Assembly (NCBI RefSeq): GCF_009380215.1
Contig: NZ_WHUG01000015.1
Location: 101,061-165,060, forward strand
DNA from: Rugamonas aquatica
Lineage (GTDB): Bacteria > Pseudomonadota > Gammaproteobacteria > Burkholderiales > Burkholderiaceae_D
Direction of reading: 5' to 3'
DNA length: 64,000 nt
Shown one piece after another: positions 61,662 through 64,000 of this stretch (within the stretch, counting starts at the first letter, position 1; every line of letters begins with the position of its first letter). The position numbers and the translations under genes are program-made. The notes under the pieces were generated by a model. It was not told the DNA's origin and searched no databases. It was given only the letters and a program-made list of their open reading frames with translations.

Positions 61662-63521
61662 ATGAAAAAACTCGCCTCCCCCATCGTCCCCATGGTGTGC
61701 AGCGTGTTGCTGAGCGCCTGCGCGACCCACACCCTGACCAAATCGCCGACCCACATCACGGAAGCGCCGCGCGCCGCCGGTTCCATCCCCGAAACCGTGC
61801 AACAGAGCGCCGCCTTGCCGCCGCCGTCGGCCGCGCCCAAGACCGAAACCTACAGCGTGACCGTGCACAAGGTGCCGGTGCAATCGCTGCTGTTCGCGCT
61901 GGCGCGCGACGCCGGCATGAACGTCGACGTCCATCCGGGCATCGAGGGCACGGTCACGCTGAACGCGCTGGACCAGACCCTGCCGCAGCTGCTGACCCGC
62001 ATCCAGCGCCAGGTCGACATGCGCTATGAAATCAACGGCACTACGCTGACCGTCTTGCCGGACTCGCCGGAATGGCGCAACTACAAGGTCGATTACGTCA
62101 ACATCGCGCGCAGCACCAGCAGCAGCGTCAGCATCGCCACCCAGATCTCGACCGCCGGCGGCGGGCCCAGCACCGCGTCCAACCCGGTGGCCAGCAGCGG
62201 CGCCAGCGGCAACGGCCAGCCGCAACAGCAACAGCAGCAACAGTCGGCGCCGGCCAGCAACGGCAGCGGCGGCGGCAACAATTCGACCACCGTGGTCAAC
62301 AACCGCTCCGACAACAACTTCTGGTACAGCCTGGAAAAGAACATCCGCGACATGCTGCGCGCGTCCAACCTGAGCGACAATCCGGTCGATCCGCTGGCGG
62401 CCCAGGCCCAGCAGGCCGGCGCGGCCGGCGGCGGCGCACCGCAAACCGCGCAGCCGCAAACGCCGTTCGACGCCGGCGCCTTCGGCGGCGCCAAGTCCGG
62501 CGCCAGCGGCGCGCAGCGCGGCTCCTCGGTCATCGTCAACGCCGAGGGCGGCCTGATCGCCGTGCGCGCGACCGCCCGCCAGCATGAAAAAATCCGCGAA
62601 TTCCTCGATGTCGTGCTGGGCGCGGCCAAGCGCCAGGTGCTGATCGAAGCCACCATCATCGAAGTGCGGCTGGGCGACCAGTACCAGCAGGGCATCAACT
62701 GGCAATCGATCGCCCGGGGCGGCCTGAAGATGAACCAGGGCGCGCTGGGCACGGCCGTACTGCCGACCTCGACCAATCCCGGCGTGTTCGTGCTGAACTA
62801 CACCAACCCGACCAGCCGGCTCGGCAATATCGCCGCCACCATCGAGTTGCTGGAATCGTTCGGCAAGGTCAAAGTGCTGTCCAGCCCCAAGATCAGCGTG
62901 CTCAACAACCAGACCGCGCTGCTCAAGGTGGTCGACAACAATGTCTTCTTCTCGATCCGGGTGACGCCGGCGGTGCGCGACCTGAACGGCACCATCGTCT
63001 CGCCGGCCACCTATGAATCGCGGCTGGAGACGGTGCCGGTCGGCTTCGTCATGAGCGTGACGCCGCAGATTTCCGACACCGACGAGGTCACGCTGAACGT
63101 GCGCCCGACCATCACCCGCATCGTCGACTACGTCAACGACCCCAATCCTGACCTGGCCAAGGCCGGCGTCAAAAGCCAGGTGCCGGTGATCCAGGCGCGC
63201 GAGCTGGAATCGCTGATGAAGGTGTCCAGCGGCCAGGTCGCCGTCATGGGCGGCCTGATGCAGGATTCGGTCGACAACGCCAAGGAAGGCATCCCGCTGC
63301 TGAGCAGCGTGCCGGTGCTGGGCGAGCTGTTCTCGCACCGCAACGAGAAAACCACCAAGACCGAGCTGGTCATCTTCATGCGGCCGGTGGTGGTCAAGGA
63401 CGCCAGCGTCAACGGCGACTACAAGGATTACCGTTACCTGCTGCCAGGCCAGACGGTCGACAACACTCCCTATGGCGAGGCCGCGCCGGCCCCTGCCCCA
63501 GCCAAGGAGAATGGATCATGA
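61662..63521 (+). CDS. MshL-like secretin, second copy
   Basis: This 619-residue lipoprotein secretin has signal MKKLASPIVPMVCSVLLSAC, with lipid on Cys20. An STN domain follows (TYSVTVHKVPVQSLLFALAR), with a Gln/Ala/Gly-rich stretch (about residues 180-290). The C-terminal secretin domain has VLSSPKISVLNNQTALLKVV, VTPQISDTDEVTLNVRPTIT and QVAVMGGLMQDSVDNAKEGI. It is related to MshL at 45537 but longer in the linker. Its stop overlaps the next start as ATGA, showing a coupled operon. Confidence 0.9.
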   Translation: MKKLASPIVPMVCSVLLSACATHTLTKSPTHITEAPRAAGSIPETVQQSAALPPPSAAPKTETYSVTVHKVPVQSLLFALARDAGMNVDVHPGIEGTVTLNALDQTLPQLLTRIQRQVDMRYEINGTTLTVLPDSPEWRNYKVDYVNIARSTSSSVSIATQISTAGGGPSTASNPVASSGASGNGQPQQQQQQQSAPASNGSGGGNNSTTVVNNRSDNNFWYSLEKNIRDMLRASNLSDNPVDPLAAQAQQAGAAGGGAPQTAQPQTPFDAGAFGGAKSGASGAQRGSSVIVNAEGGLIAVRATARQHEKIREFLDVVLGAAKRQVLIEATIIEVRLGDQYQQGINWQSIARGGLKMNQGALGTAVLPTSTNPGVFVLNYTNPTSRLGNIAATIELLESFGKVKVLSSPKISVLNNQTALLKVVDNNVFFSIRVTPAVRDLNGTIVSPATYESRLETVPVGFVMSVTPQISDTDEVTLNVRPTITRIVDYVNDPNPDLAKAGVKSQVPVIQARELESLMKVSSGQVAVMGGLMQDSVDNAKEGIPLLSSVPVLGELFSHRNEKTTKTELVIFMRPVVVKDASVNGDYKDYRYLLPGQTVDNTPYGEAAPAPAPAKENGS

Positions 63522-64000
63522 GTCTCTTAATGCAAGCGCTCAAAAAGGCGGAGCGCGCCAAACAAAGCTCGGGCGCCGATGACGAGACCGACAAGCCGTC
63601 GCAGGCTTTCGATGAAATCCTGGCGCTGACGCCGGAACCGGCGCCGCCGGCCAAGCCACCGGCCAAAACCGGCCTGAGCCTGGACCTGGAGCCGATGGCA
63701 GCCCTCAGCCTGGAGCCGATCTCGACCGAACCCGCGCCGTCGGCCAGCGTGGCGCCGCAGCCGTCGCCCGATCCGCTGCCCACGCCCAGCGACCACCGAG
63801 GCCCCGGCCTGACGCTGGACCTGATGCCCGATCCATCGGCGCCGCCGCCCGCTGCGCCCGCCGCGCCGTCGCCGGCAGTGGCCGCCAGGAGCGCCGCATC
63901 GCCCGAGCCCACATTGGCTGCCGCCGCTGCGCCCGCCCCCGCTCGGAACAGCGCCGTGGAGGGCGCGAGCGTCTGGCACGGTGTGGCGCTCGGTGCGGGG
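63518..64000 (+). CDS. MshN/GspB-like protein, N-terminal part (cut by window edge)
   Basis: The frame starts at ATG 63518 after AAGGAG and stays open to the last base (161 codons). It begins MSLLMQALKKAERAKQSSGA, the same type of N-terminus as MshN (MSLINKMLQDLD), followed by a very Pro/Ala/Ser-rich stretch without clear motifs and with repeated PS and LDL elements (GLSLDLEPMAALSLEPI, GLTLDLMP). In the family a membrane helix and TPRs would follow outside the window. It is in one operon with the second secretin. Confidence 0.72.
   Translation, partial: MSLLMQALKKAERAKQSSGADDETDKPSQAFDEILALTPEPAPPAKPPAKTGLSLDLEPMAALSLEPISTEPAPSASVAPQPSPDPLPTPSDHRGPGLTLDLMPDPSAPPPAAPAAPSPAVAARSAASPEPTLAAAAAPAPARNSAVEGASVWHGVALGAG

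Noticed and set aside
1..64000. Search for tRNA, rRNA, CRISPR repeats, insertion sequences and prophage genes.
   Set aside because: No cloverleaf, repeat-spacer series, transposase or integrase was seen by eye. A short or diverged element could be missed.

Overview
The window looks like a chromosome segment of a GC-rich betaproteobacterium of the Oxalobacteraceae (Duganella/Massilia/Janthinobacterium type). The reasons are the class I PhaC/PhaR pair, a PEP-CTERM exosortase-substrate protein, a full MSHA pilus locus of the betaproteobacterial kind, and the mfd-serB, rluD-pgeF and bamD neighbourhoods. No rRNA, tRNA, CRISPR array or insertion sequence was seen. No gap between genes exceeds about 210 bases, and both ends cut through genes.

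Layout. 1-3.6 kb: partial chemotaxis receptor, DUF4337 membrane protein, membrane diguanylate cyclase, PEP-CTERM choice-of-anchor protein. 3.8-9.2 kb: cytosolic 5'-nucleotidase-like protein, mfd, serB. 9.2-15.8 kb: small accessory genes, including an ExbD-like miniprotein, a retropepsin-like protease, a class C beta-lactamase-fold hydrolase, a low-molecular-weight phosphatase, an AraC/GyrI regulator and a frameshifted TonB-like gene. 15.9-17.9 kb: a 662-residue protein of unknown function that joins a zinc ribbon, a GT-B-like middle and an OTU/papain-like cysteine-protease signature. 17.9-20.1 kb: hisC and metC.

20.2-23.4 kb is the most unusual region. It is a tight four-gene operon of a 62-residue peptide, a radical SAM/SPASM enzyme with a PqqD-like N-terminus, a pyruvoyl-dependent arginine decarboxylase homologue and a second radical SAM protein. 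It has the architecture of a peptide-modification (RiPP-like) system, in a combination I do not recognise. rimO follows on the other strand.

24.9-34.3 kb is a sugar (probably beta-glucoside) utilisation locus. It has a LacI regulator, a TonB-dependent receptor, an ABC importer (binding protein, two permeases, ATPase) and a GH1 beta-glucosidase. A good sigma-70 promoter followed by an 18-bp perfect palindrome lies before the glucosidase, and a related near-palindrome lies before the receptor. Sugar would cross the outer membrane by the receptor and the inner membrane by the ABC importer, then be hydrolysed in the cytoplasm.

34.4-43.5 kb: phaR, phaC, pgeF, rluD, bamD, yaaA, a PIN-domain protein, an aminotransferase and a degenerate HD-GYP protein. 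43.5-59.8 kb: the MSHA pilus locus on the minus strand, in the order E-G-(prepilin)-A-C-D-O-P-Q then I-(PilN-like)-J-K-L-M-N, which reverses the block order known from Vibrio. 60.0-64.0 kb: on the plus strand, an orphan ABC ATPase followed by a second ExeA-like ATPase, a second MshL-like secretin and the start of an MshN/GspB-like protein. This is a second, paralogous pilus/secretion module that runs off the end.
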